Origin: Methylicorpusculum sp.
Lineage (GTDB): Bacteria > Pseudomonadota > Gammaproteobacteria > Methylococcales > Methylomonadaceae
Assembly: GCF_030651835.1 (NCBI RefSeq)
Contig: NZ_JAUSBX010000158.1
Span: 1-59,771 of the forward strand
Length of the DNA stretch: 59,771 bases
Direction of reading: 5' to 3'
The notes under the pieces are model-generated. The model searched no databases. It was not told the DNA's origin and saw only the letters and a list, made by a program, of their open reading frames with translations. The position numbers and the translations under genes are program-made. Within the stretch, counting starts at the first letter, position 1; every line of letters starts with the position of its first letter. Below are positions 27,429-35,129 of the stretch, piece after piece.

Positions 27429-30400
27429 TCAGCTGCTAAGTATCACATCCACCCTGCGAAATTGACCCAGACGAAGCGCTTCAGCGGTTTGTCCCTGCAA
27501 ATCCCGGCCTTCCACCGTCTGTCTACTGCCGTCCCGTCCATATAATTGGTAACGGCAGGGGCTAACGGCATTATCACCAAAGGTGTCAAGCCGCGCAGGG
27601 TTGATGTAGACCAGCAAGGTTGTTCCCAAAAATGCGCAGGCCACGCTACCGGCCGGTAAGATTTCTTCAAAACCGAAGGGATTGACGGATTGCTCATTCA
27701 CTGAAAAAAACGCGTTGGACAGAACGGGCGCAGGCCTGAACAGCAAACTGCCTGTCTCGAAGACAAAGGGTTCTGGGCCAAGAAAAAGATGCGTCCAAAG
27801 GTGTAAAAATTCTACCGTAGAACCCGAAAGACGAGCAACGCAGCCCCTGCCGTGTTGGCGTGGGTCAATGGCAAAACCGCTGCTGACCAGAAAGCTGGAG
27901 TTTTCAATCGGATTGCGTCCGTATTCGGCAGGGTCACGAAAAGCCACCAGCAGCTTTTCAAAATCCCGGTAAAATTCCTCGATCAACCCGGCACGCACCA
28001 TTTCCAATACAAATTTGTAATGCATGTGCAGAAATATAGAACCGTTTTCCAGCCAGCCATAGTTAAAAACGCCGATCCGACCCAAGTCCAGCGCATTGTC
28101 GCCCAATGGCTCATTGACGCGGTACATACCCAATTTTTTATCAAAAAGTTCCGAGTTTTGCACCGCATCAAATAATGATCGCGCGTCATCCGGTTGGGCA
28201 ATGCGGAGGGCATGAACAAAGCCTTCCAGAAACAGCGGCAGCACTTTTTGACGAAAGCGCGTTACAAGCACCCGGCCGTCTTCATGTTTCTGATATTCCT
28301 CTGCCTCATAGGCGAAATAGGTAATGATGCCTTCCGGTATCCGGGCTTTGTTAATGGCCGCAACCAGAAAGCTGGACACTGTCTCCAAAAATTCGTGCAC
28401 CGATGATACTGCAATTAAGCTTTCCGGGCCCTCGAAGCCCATGAAGACCTTTTCTCTATAGGCTTCTTTAAAAGTTTCACTTCCCTGCCAGAACAGATCA
28501 GGCGACAACGATGGATGCTGAAGAAGCAGGTTCAGCTCAGTCACAAAATCAGCCAGTTCTACCGGAATGACGCAGTCGCCCTCGACACCGGCCAAAACCT
28601 TGGCGGTAAAGTCCACCAGACGCTTGAGTTCTATGGTTTCATTGACCGAAGAACCTAAAATGCCGGGTAGGCCGTTCAGGGCATCACACCAACCGGGGCG
28701 ATCCGCCTCCATTTCTATGCCCACACCGAAAGGATCCAGGGAAGACAGCTTGTTAACGACCAGGGTGAGAATTTTTCCTAATAATGTGGTGTAAACAACC
28801 TCACCCAGGCCAGATCGAAACCGGGCTTGAAAACGGCGCCGGTTACGGGAATTGATCAAAGCCATTTTGTCGGGCCGGGCCTGCACCGCGCCGTATTGTC
28901 GAACGCCTTGCGGCGTCACCTTGTATTTTTGGGAGCGCGGCAGCACAAAATGAGTGGGGTCAAAAAAGGTGTAGGTTTTCTCGTCGAACAGACTCGACAC
29001 CCTATCCGGAAAAATTGCTGAATAACTGATGAGCAAATCCACTAAATACGTCCAGTGATCTGACCAATAGCCTCGGTCGAATTCAGCATCCTCAACTTCC
29101 TGCGCCTGCGCTAAAATCTCCTTGATAACCGGTTCCGGGTTTTCGGTAGCAGATTCAAGCGTCTGCCACAGCTGCGCGTATTTAAACTCTTTAGAAAGCA
29201 GTTCTTCCAGACCGTTAAACCGGGCGAAATAATGTGCAAAGGCCTGAGGGGCCTCCACCGCAAAACGTGAATTCCTTAAAGAACAAGGATTGTAGCCGTC
29301 CGGCTGAATCAGGTTGAAGAAATAGCGGATGTTTTTTGCATCCAGAGCGGGATCGAAGAATAAATCCATGCGGCGGTTTTGGAGTACATCGCGAAAATCG
29401 CCGTTACCTTCGGAAAAAGGCGTGTCATGTAATAGAAAATCGTTGTAATCGCGCTCCAAATCACCGTGCTTGCGGCCGAACAAATACAGCTGCGCGTCGC
29501 CTGGCACATCCTTGGGAAATCCGCCGCGCAAACCATTGTCCAGATAGCACTGTCCCGCATGGGCATCGAACATCGGTTTTGCGGTTGCGGTAAATGCCTT
29601 TTGTGTGATGTCTTCGACCAGTCGGCGATTTGTTTGCCGCTTTTCTTCGAAATAACCGACTTTATCGGTCTCTGTTAGAAATTGCTCAAGCACGGTCTTC
29701 GATGTTGCCTGACCGTAAAGTCCATAAAATACCTGGCTTTCTCCCGGTTGAAGCTTGAGTGTCAAAACCTGGAAAGCTGAAGGGGTTTGATTGCCCGTCA
29801 CCTGATGCTCAAAATCCAGGCTTTCTGCAGCAAAAAACCGTTCGGGCCTGGTAAAATCGCCAGCCAATCCGAAAATCCTCTCCGCGTCCACCAGCACTTG
29901 AGTGAGTTGACCATTAAAAAAACCGGCGAAAAAGTTGCCGGCTATGACGGACTCCACCTGAGGACTGTCTGTAGGCCAGACTTTCAGTCGGTAAAAAGGC
30001 CTATTAGCTTCAACATCCTCTACCCTCATAAAAGCTTCCGAGGTCCGGCTCATGAATTTAACCAGCCATTGATTGAGGCCATAGGGCAAAACTTGCGGCA
30101 AGCCATCGACAATTTCAATTTGTCTGACCTGTGCGGACGTATTGACAAGGGTGACTCGCCTGATCAAACCGGCAACAGAAGCCTCGGGTAAGGTGAACAT
30201 ATCGGCACGAATGTGCAGCCCCAAATTGGGATTAATTTCTTCCACACCAACTTCATGAGAGGTGACATAAAGACGTTGGCTAACTCCGGTTCCTGCATTA
30301 CGCTGGAAAGCTTCGTGGGTCAGGATTTGATCAGAAGCTGTGATCTTGAGGAAGGTGCGAAAACCCCGGGTGGGTGTAAGTTGATAAGCCTTGTCAGCAG

Positions 30401-30602
30401 GAAAAAACTCCAAAAAAGCCCCATCCTTATTACGCACGCCAAAACAGGCCACGGCCTGACCTCGGTTGGCATAAAAAACCCAGGCCGGACGCCCCATGGT
30501 ACCAGCGATGCCCGGCAAAAAGCTGGCAAAGGGAGGACAGTCGTTGTACTGATCAATTATGAAGCAATTATCACCGTTATAAGAATAGTTGTGCTGGATC
30601 AT
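27429..30602 (-). CDS. GH94-like (cellobiose-phosphorylase-like) large protein
   Basis: A 1057-residue soluble protein. The N-terminal half is beta-rich (SFLPGIAGTMGRPAWVFYAN, FLEFFPADKAYQLTPTRGF, residues about 26-95), like the N-terminal domain of GH94 glycoside phosphorylases. The C-terminal half looks like a helical barrel (about 480-930, with GVFNYGWLENGSIFLHMHYK). Its closest resemblance is to proteins annotated as cellobiose phosphorylase, which release sugar-1-phosphate, but I cannot point out the catalytic Asp with confidence and the length is above the GH94 norm of about 800. It is convergent with the GH30 gene. Function is therefore tentative. Confidence 0.6.
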   Translation of the reverse strand: MIQHNYSYNGDNCFIIDQYNDCPPFASFLPGIAGTMGRPAWVFYANRGQAVACFGVRNKDGAFLEFFPADKAYQLTPTRGFRTFLKITASDQILTHEAFQRNAGTGVSQRLYVTSHEVGVEEINPNLGLHIRADMFTLPEASVAGLIRRVTLVNTSAQVRQIEIVDGLPQVLPYGLNQWLVKFMSRTSEAFMRVEDVEANRPFYRLKVWPTDSPQVESVIAGNFFAGFFNGQLTQVLVDAERIFGLAGDFTRPERFFAAESLDFEHQVTGNQTPSAFQVLTLKLQPGESQVFYGLYGQATSKTVLEQFLTETDKVGYFEEKRQTNRRLVEDITQKAFTATAKPMFDAHAGQCYLDNGLRGGFPKDVPGDAQLYLFGRKHGDLERDYNDFLLHDTPFSEGNGDFRDVLQNRRMDLFFDPALDAKNIRYFFNLIQPDGYNPCSLRNSRFAVEAPQAFAHYFARFNGLEELLSKEFKYAQLWQTLESATENPEPVIKEILAQAQEVEDAEFDRGYWSDHWTYLVDLLISYSAIFPDRVSSLFDEKTYTFFDPTHFVLPRSQKYKVTPQGVRQYGAVQARPDKMALINSRNRRRFQARFRSGLGEVVYTTLLGKILTLVVNKLSSLDPFGVGIEMEADRPGWCDALNGLPGILGSSVNETIELKRLVDFTAKVLAGVEGDCVIPVELADFVTELNLLLQHPSLSPDLFWQGSETFKEAYREKVFMGFEGPESLIAVSSVHEFLETVSSFLVAAINKARIPEGIITYFAYEAEEYQKHEDGRVLVTRFRQKVLPLFLEGFVHALRIAQPDDARSLFDAVQNSELFDKKLGMYRVNEPLGDNALDLGRIGVFNYGWLENGSIFLHMHYKFVLEMVRAGLIEEFYRDFEKLLVAFRDPAEYGRNPIENSSFLVSSGFAIDPRQHGRGCVARLSGSTVEFLHLWTHLFLGPEPFVFETGSLLFRPAPVLSNAFFSVNEQSVNPFGFEEILPAGSVACAFLGTTLLVYINPARLDTFGDNAVSPCRYQLYGRDGSRQTVEGRDLQGQTAEALRLGQFRRVDVILSS

Positions 30603-30742
30603 GGAGTAGCACCAATTGAGTTGGGTGTTGAATCGGCGATATTAAGCGTAGAGCAAAGTCATTAACTGATTCGAAATTTTAGATAATTTTTTTGACCACT
30701 GCCTCCAAGGTTCATCCAGACAAATCAACGAAATCCATTATT

Positions 30743-30870
30743 ATACCTTTCGCACTTCAAATTTCGGCAGTGCCTAAGGAGGCAACAGGTTGTTCGGCAA
30801 AGGCTTTGCCTACATGGATGGTTTTACGGCGTCCTTTGACGGGCACCCCGGTGCCGAATTTCGATCTACG
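30743..30870 (-). repeat. repeat family B, copy 1
   Basis: About 125 bp that recur in opposite orientation at 58381-58531, with near-identity over GGCACCGGGGTGCCCGTCAA, AGGACGCCGTAAA, ATCCATGTAGGC, GCCTTTGCCGAACAACC and TTGCCTCCTTAGGCACTGCC. Short internal palindromes (GGCACCGGGGTGCC) suggest a folded RNA or DNA element. Both copies lie just past the stop of a minus-strand gene. Confidence 0.8.
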
Positions 30871-30887
30871 ACAGGTATAACAGACAC

Positions 30888-30926
30888 AAAAAAGCCGCTC
30901 ATCCGGTAGAAAGAGGAGCGGCTTTT
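30888..30926 (-). terminator. rho-independent terminator of the L,D-transpeptidase gene
   Basis: On the minus strand, AAAAGCCGCTC and GAGCGGCTTTTTT form a strong hairpin (GCCGCTC/GAGCGGC, with flanking A/T pairs) ending in a T-run. It starts 2 bases after the stop codon of the L,D-transpeptidase gene. Confidence 0.85.
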
Positions 30927-30927
30927 G

Positions 30928-32028
30928 TCAGAATGAGCCCGAAGTTTTTCGTGCTACCGGAGGCCCTTGATAGTAACCGGAGGATGACGGTTTGGGTAAA
31001 GTTGAAACCGTAGGCGTTTTTTGCACAGCCGCTGGGGCAGCCGCTTCTTTCAGTCCTATGTCTTCTTCAAACTCTGGCATTGGCGGTAATCTTTCATAGA
31101 TGGCTACCGGGTCGCCGTCCTGATCGGTTAGCGCTTTTTTCAAAACGTCCTTATTAAACTCGGGGGGTACTTGCCCGTTGTTCGCATTGGCAATTACCGT
31201 CATCGCCGATTCGAAGCGTTGATTATAGGTTGTTTCGCCACCCTCAAGATCGGGATGGACTTCAATAAAGAGCCGATTGTCCAGCCAACCTGCCTTGATT
31301 TGTTGTTGCACAATTCTTACCGGCGTACCTACAGGTACCAAGTTATAAAGTTGTTCGATATCCTCCGGATACATACGAACACATCCGTGCGTAATTTGCA
31401 TGCCAATACCAAAAATTTTATCGATATCGGTACCGTGAATACGGTATTCACCCGGAAGAGCAAGGTGCAAGGCGTAAGCCCCCAAAGGATTGTGCGGACC
31501 GGGGGGAACGACTGCAGGCAAAGGATCACCCATTGCAGCATGTTCTCTACGGATCGATTCCGGTGGATGCCAGGAAGGATCTTTTACTTTCTTTGCGACC
31601 TTGGTTAAACCCAACGGCGTTTTCCAGTCCTGTCTTCCGACCCCATGAGCGAAGGACATCACTTTTCTCGGCATCCCGGGTTGGGCTGGCGGATAAAAAT
31701 ACATCCTGTATTCTGCAATGTTAAGCACGATGCCTTCATGTGGCGTATCAGGTAAAACTCTCCGGTTGGGCAGACGCACAACTTCATCTTTTTTGACTAA
31801 CCAGCGATCCAGATCCTGATTAAGTCTGACAATTTCCGTTTGTCCCAATGAAAAACGCCGGGCAATATCCAAAAGCGTTTCATCACTTTCTGCTCGCGTT
31901 AACGGAAAGCCGTCCGGATGTTCGACGACGACACTATCACCTGGATTTTCAGGCCATGGAAAGGTTGCTGCATAACTGCTATCGGCAAAACCTAAAACCA
32001 ACAGGGCTAACAAAAGATGCGATTTCAT
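30928..32028 (-). CDS. L,D-transpeptidase (ErfK/YbiS/YcfS/YnhG family)
   Basis: A 366-residue exported enzyme that cross-links peptidoglycan stem peptides or anchors proteins to the wall. Signal peptide at residues 1-20 (cleavage after SYA). A LysM-like region spans about 45-88 (TLLDIARRFSLGQTEIVRLN). The YkuD catalytic domain (about 98-255) carries His198 in YRIHGT and the nucleophile Cys216 in ITHGCVRMY. A Pro/Ser/Ala-rich tail follows. The ATG at 32028 is chosen over a TTG 30 bases upstream because it begins the signal peptide; the ribosome site is weak. A strong terminator follows the gene. Confidence 0.9.
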   Translation of the reverse strand: MKSHLLLALLVLGFADSSYAATFPWPENPGDSVVVEHPDGFPLTRAESDETLLDIARRFSLGQTEIVRLNQDLDRWLVKKDEVVRLPNRRVLPDTPHEGIVLNIAEYRMYFYPPAQPGMPRKVMSFAHGVGRQDWKTPLGLTKVAKKVKDPSWHPPESIRREHAAMGDPLPAVVPPGPHNPLGAYALHLALPGEYRIHGTDIDKIFGIGMQITHGCVRMYPEDIEQLYNLVPVGTPVRIVQQQIKAGWLDNRLFIEVHPDLEGGETTYNQRFESAMTVIANANNGQVPPEFNKDVLKKALTDQDGDPVAIYERLPPMPEFEEDIGLKEAAAPAAVQKTPTVSTLPKPSSSGYYQGPPVARKTSGSF

Positions 32029-32538
32029 TGCTATAAACGTCTCAAATACAAAAAACAAATGGGCGGTAAACTTATCGAACCTGACTTTAACGTGCTAAAC
32101 AAATTAACCTTGAATCGGTCGCTTATCAACTGACTCGTTGTAACGGATTGATGCTAGCCGGTTTTGTCAGTCACATGATCATGGGTGCGAACAATTATAT
32201 TTTAACCATACGATTCCAGTTAATAACTGAATGATGACTGAACAAAACTATCCACAGGTTAAATGGTCAAACACTTTCAAAAATCGGTCAATAAAAACTA
32301 TTCAGACTTTGCTTAAGTCAATATTAATCAAAAATTGATTTTAGTTAACATTTTAACAACATAATGTAACTTTAAAACAACGAATATTGTTTAATTACTA
32401 AATCTTTTTAATTTTTTGCAATTGCCGCTTAAAATTAGAGTATCACTATAAACTCATCATCAATTTTTCAAACAGATTATCACGATATTGTGACCTCGCT
32501 TTATCAAGAACGATACAGCAACTTATTCACCCGACACT
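32029..32538. other. AT-rich divergent promoter region
   Basis: About 510 bases, very AT-rich from 32200 to 32470, between the divergent L,D-transpeptidase and hydrolase genes. No gene is seen. It probably holds both promoters. A TATCCACAG word at 32249 is only a chance near-match to a DnaA box. Confidence 0.5.
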
Positions 32539-33603
32539 ATGCAAAACCGGAAAATAGAGACGCCTAGAACAAGCCACTGGATAAAATATTTCGAAGCGAT
32601 CCTTTTAAAGTTAAGGTTTGCCCTAAATTTGTGCTTGAACCCCCGATGGGTATTAATAAGCTTGGCTCTGAATACTGTGACCGGCTGTGCTCCGCTTAAC
32701 CCTCCATCTCATCCAAACGTTTTAGCGGCAGAGCTGATCAACGACTGGTTTATAACGCCCGACGGCGCTTCGCTGCCTGTCAGGCAATGGCAACCCAAGA
32801 CAGCTGATGTTGATGCGATTCTCATCGCCGTTCATGGTTTTAATGATTACAGTCATTTTTTTGAAGATGCCGGCACTTATCTCAGTGAACAGGGCATAGC
32901 CAGTTATGCCTATGATCAAAGGGGATTTGGGGAAAGCCCAAGGCGTGGACTCTGGGGTGGCGTGGATGAATATACCGAAGATCTGGCCCTTTTTATCGAC
33001 CTGATCAAGCAAAAGCATCCTCACCGACCCGTTTATTTACTGGGCGAAAGCATGGGCGGCGCAATTGTCATCGCCACGATCACAAGAACAACAGCCCGCG
33101 TGGATGGCATAATCTTATCTGCACCGGCGGTATGGGCACGTTCGACTATGCCCTGGTATCAAACCGCCCTGCTCTCGACTTTATCTCGAACGATGCCCTG
33201 GCTGACACTGACAGGAGAAGGCCTGGAAATTAAACCCTCGGATAATATTGAGATGCTGAGAGCCTTGGGCAGGGATCCCTTAGTTATTAAAAAAACTCGC
33301 GTCGATGCCTTACACGGCTTGGCCGATTTAATGGACATTGCTTTTTTAAGTGCACGTCATATTGATACTCATACACTGGTTTTGTATGGGCAAAAAGACG
33401 AAGTTATCCCTCAGAAACCTACTTTCGAATTTCTTAAAGCATTGCGCACACTGTATCCGACAAACAAGACGGTTAGAATCTATCAAAACGGCTATCACAT
33501 GTTACTGAGGGATTTACAGGCGCCCGTGGTTTGGCAGGACATCGCCAGCTGGATAAAAATTCCCGGCTCCCTGTCTTCAACAGAAAAAGGGGCTTGCTGC
33601 TGA
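32539..33603 (+). CDS. lipoprotein alpha/beta hydrolase (monoacylglycerol-lipase/lysophospholipase-like)
   Basis: A 354-residue enzyme of the alpha/beta-hydrolase superfamily, most like monoacylglycerol lipases. Nucleophile Ser171 in GESMGGA, oxyanion region VHGFNDYS, acid in GQKDEVIP and catalytic His in GYHMLLRD. A hydrophobic segment at about 37-49 ends in VTGC (Cys50), which fits a lipoprotein, so the enzyme is probably bound to a membrane. It should act on lipid esters. The ribosome site at the ATG is weak. No operon partner is evident. Confidence 0.82.
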   Translation: MQNRKIETPRTSHWIKYFEAILLKLRFALNLCLNPRWVLISLALNTVTGCAPLNPPSHPNVLAAELINDWFITPDGASLPVRQWQPKTADVDAILIAVHGFNDYSHFFEDAGTYLSEQGIASYAYDQRGFGESPRRGLWGGVDEYTEDLALFIDLIKQKHPHRPVYLLGESMGGAIVIATITRTTARVDGIILSAPAVWARSTMPWYQTALLSTLSRTMPWLTLTGEGLEIKPSDNIEMLRALGRDPLVIKKTRVDALHGLADLMDIAFLSARHIDTHTLVLYGQKDEVIPQKPTFEFLKALRTLYPTNKTVRIYQNGYHMLLRDLQAPVVWQDIASWIKIPGSLSSTEKGACC

Positions 33604-33828
33604 CAGGCAATGCAGTTATTTTACAAGCTGATAGCCGGTCAATTGGGTTCTGCCGTGTGTTTTAAAAAAACCGTTCGTGGTGAGTTTATCGAACCGCCCG
33701 TCGACAAGCTCAAGACGAGCGGACTAATGTTATTTAATCAACAAAGAATACTACAAAGATTGCGATTAGCGACTGCCAACCCAACCTTCGCATAACCATT
33801 AAGTACCTTTAACTTTTTAAGGACTTTT

Positions 33829-34761
33829 ATGACCACATTGTATTACAGTCATCCTGACTTTTTAGCGCACGATTCAGGTCCGGGACATCCCGAATGCGCG
33901 GATCGAATCCGGTCTATTGAAAAAGCTTTGGCCGCCCCCTCATTTGATGCATTAATTCGAACAGAACCCCCATTATTAGATGATATCAAAGATAAGATTG
34001 CGTTAATTCATAGCCGAAAATTGATAGCCTCGGTATTTGATGCATTGTCCCAACCCGGCCGAAACTACCTTGACCCTGATACCGCTGTATCCCCGTCATC
34101 CGCTAACGCCATATTAAGAGCGGTAGGTGCTGTTTGCGACGCAATTGATAAGGTCTGCACCGATAAAGCCGACAATGCCTTCTGCGCGACCCGGCCACCC
34201 GGCCACCATGCCGAACCGGATCAAGCCATGGGTTTTTGTTTGTTTAATAACATTGCCATTGCCGCTGAATACGCCCGGACTTTTTATCAGTTGGAACGCA
34301 TTGCAATAATAGATTTCGACGTTCATCATGGAAACGGCACTCAAGCGGCCTTTTTAAAACAACCTGCCGTTCTTTATGCGTCCAGCCATCAAATGCCGCA
34401 CTATCCCGGCACCGGACATCCATCAGAAACCGGGGTTGGCAATATTGTCAATGTCCCGCTGGATTCAGGCACAACGGGCGCCGTGTTCAGAGAAAAATAC
34501 CAGCGCATTATCTTTCCGGCCCTGCACCATTTTAAGCCGCAGCTTTTACTACTATCCGCCGGATTCGATGCCCATAAAGATGATCCCCTGGCCTCGATAG
34601 AACTGGTTGAAGATGACTATCGCTGGGTAACCCAGGAATTAATCGACATAGCCAAACACTACGCCGGCGGTAAAATCGTGTCCGCTCTGGAAGGCGGTTA
34701 CAATTTGAATGCTTTGGCCGCCAGTGTCGCAATCCATGTCAAAACACTGCTGGAAGCTTAA
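33829..34761 (+). CDS. histone-deacetylase-family zinc amidohydrolase
   Basis: A 310-residue enzyme of the arginase/deacetylase superfamily, related to class II histone deacetylases and acetylpolyamine amidohydrolases. Residues: RPPGHHAE (His126, His127), DFDVHHGNG (zinc ligands Asp164, His166) and SAGFDAHKDDP (third ligand Asp). The C-terminal ALEGGYNL is typical. AAGGA lies before the ATG. Bacterial members remove acetyl groups from polyamines or other small molecules; the substrate here is unknown. The gene stands alone between the hydrolase and PPDK genes. Confidence 0.9.
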   Translation: MTTLYYSHPDFLAHDSGPGHPECADRIRSIEKALAAPSFDALIRTEPPLLDDIKDKIALIHSRKLIASVFDALSQPGRNYLDPDTAVSPSSANAILRAVGAVCDAIDKVCTDKADNAFCATRPPGHHAEPDQAMGFCLFNNIAIAAEYARTFYQLERIAIIDFDVHHGNGTQAAFLKQPAVLYASSHQMPHYPGTGHPSETGVGNIVNVPLDSGTTGAVFREKYQRIIFPALHHFKPQLLLLSAGFDAHKDDPLASIELVEDDYRWVTQELIDIAKHYAGGKIVSALEGGYNLNALAASVAIHVKTLLEA

Positions 34762-35129
34762 GATTGGCCATGAAATGGCTTAGGAGTAAGCACAAAGTAA
34801 CCTCCACAAGCAGGTTTGTTTGTGGGGATCGGTGACTCGCCTGACAGGACGCCGTGAAACGTCCGTGAGGCTTGACGGCGTCAATCCCTGACGCTGACAC
34901 CTGTCAATCGAGCCATCGAGCCCCTTCCAGTCTTTGAAGAAGTTGTTTCATGCTCTTTCCATACTTAAAACCGCAACCTGAAACCAGTAAACAAGGCCTA
35001 TATATTTTCAACAAACTATCAACAAACTCACAACAAATAATGACCAAAGCAGCACCTTGAAGCAAGAGACTTTAATTATCCATAAGACTATAATGGTTTC
35101 ATTTTTATCCGCTCTTATTGGGAACTAAC
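34762..35129. other. leader region of the PPDK gene
   Basis: About 370 bases with no gene. Around 34840-34900 lies a GC-rich palindromic block (GACGCCGT ... ACGGCGTC). The last 60 bases are AT-rich, with GGGA as the ribosome site. Confidence 0.5.

Larger units (their letters stand above)
30603..30927. other. intergenic: repeat B and a terminator
   Basis: Holds the leader of the GH94-like gene, repeat B copy 1 (30743-30870) and a terminator hairpin (30888-30926). No gene is seen. Confidence 0.65.

Noticed and set aside
32246-32260. TATCCACAG word as a DnaA box or origin
   Set aside because: A single near-match in AT-rich DNA, with no cluster of boxes and no dnaA or gyrase gene nearby.
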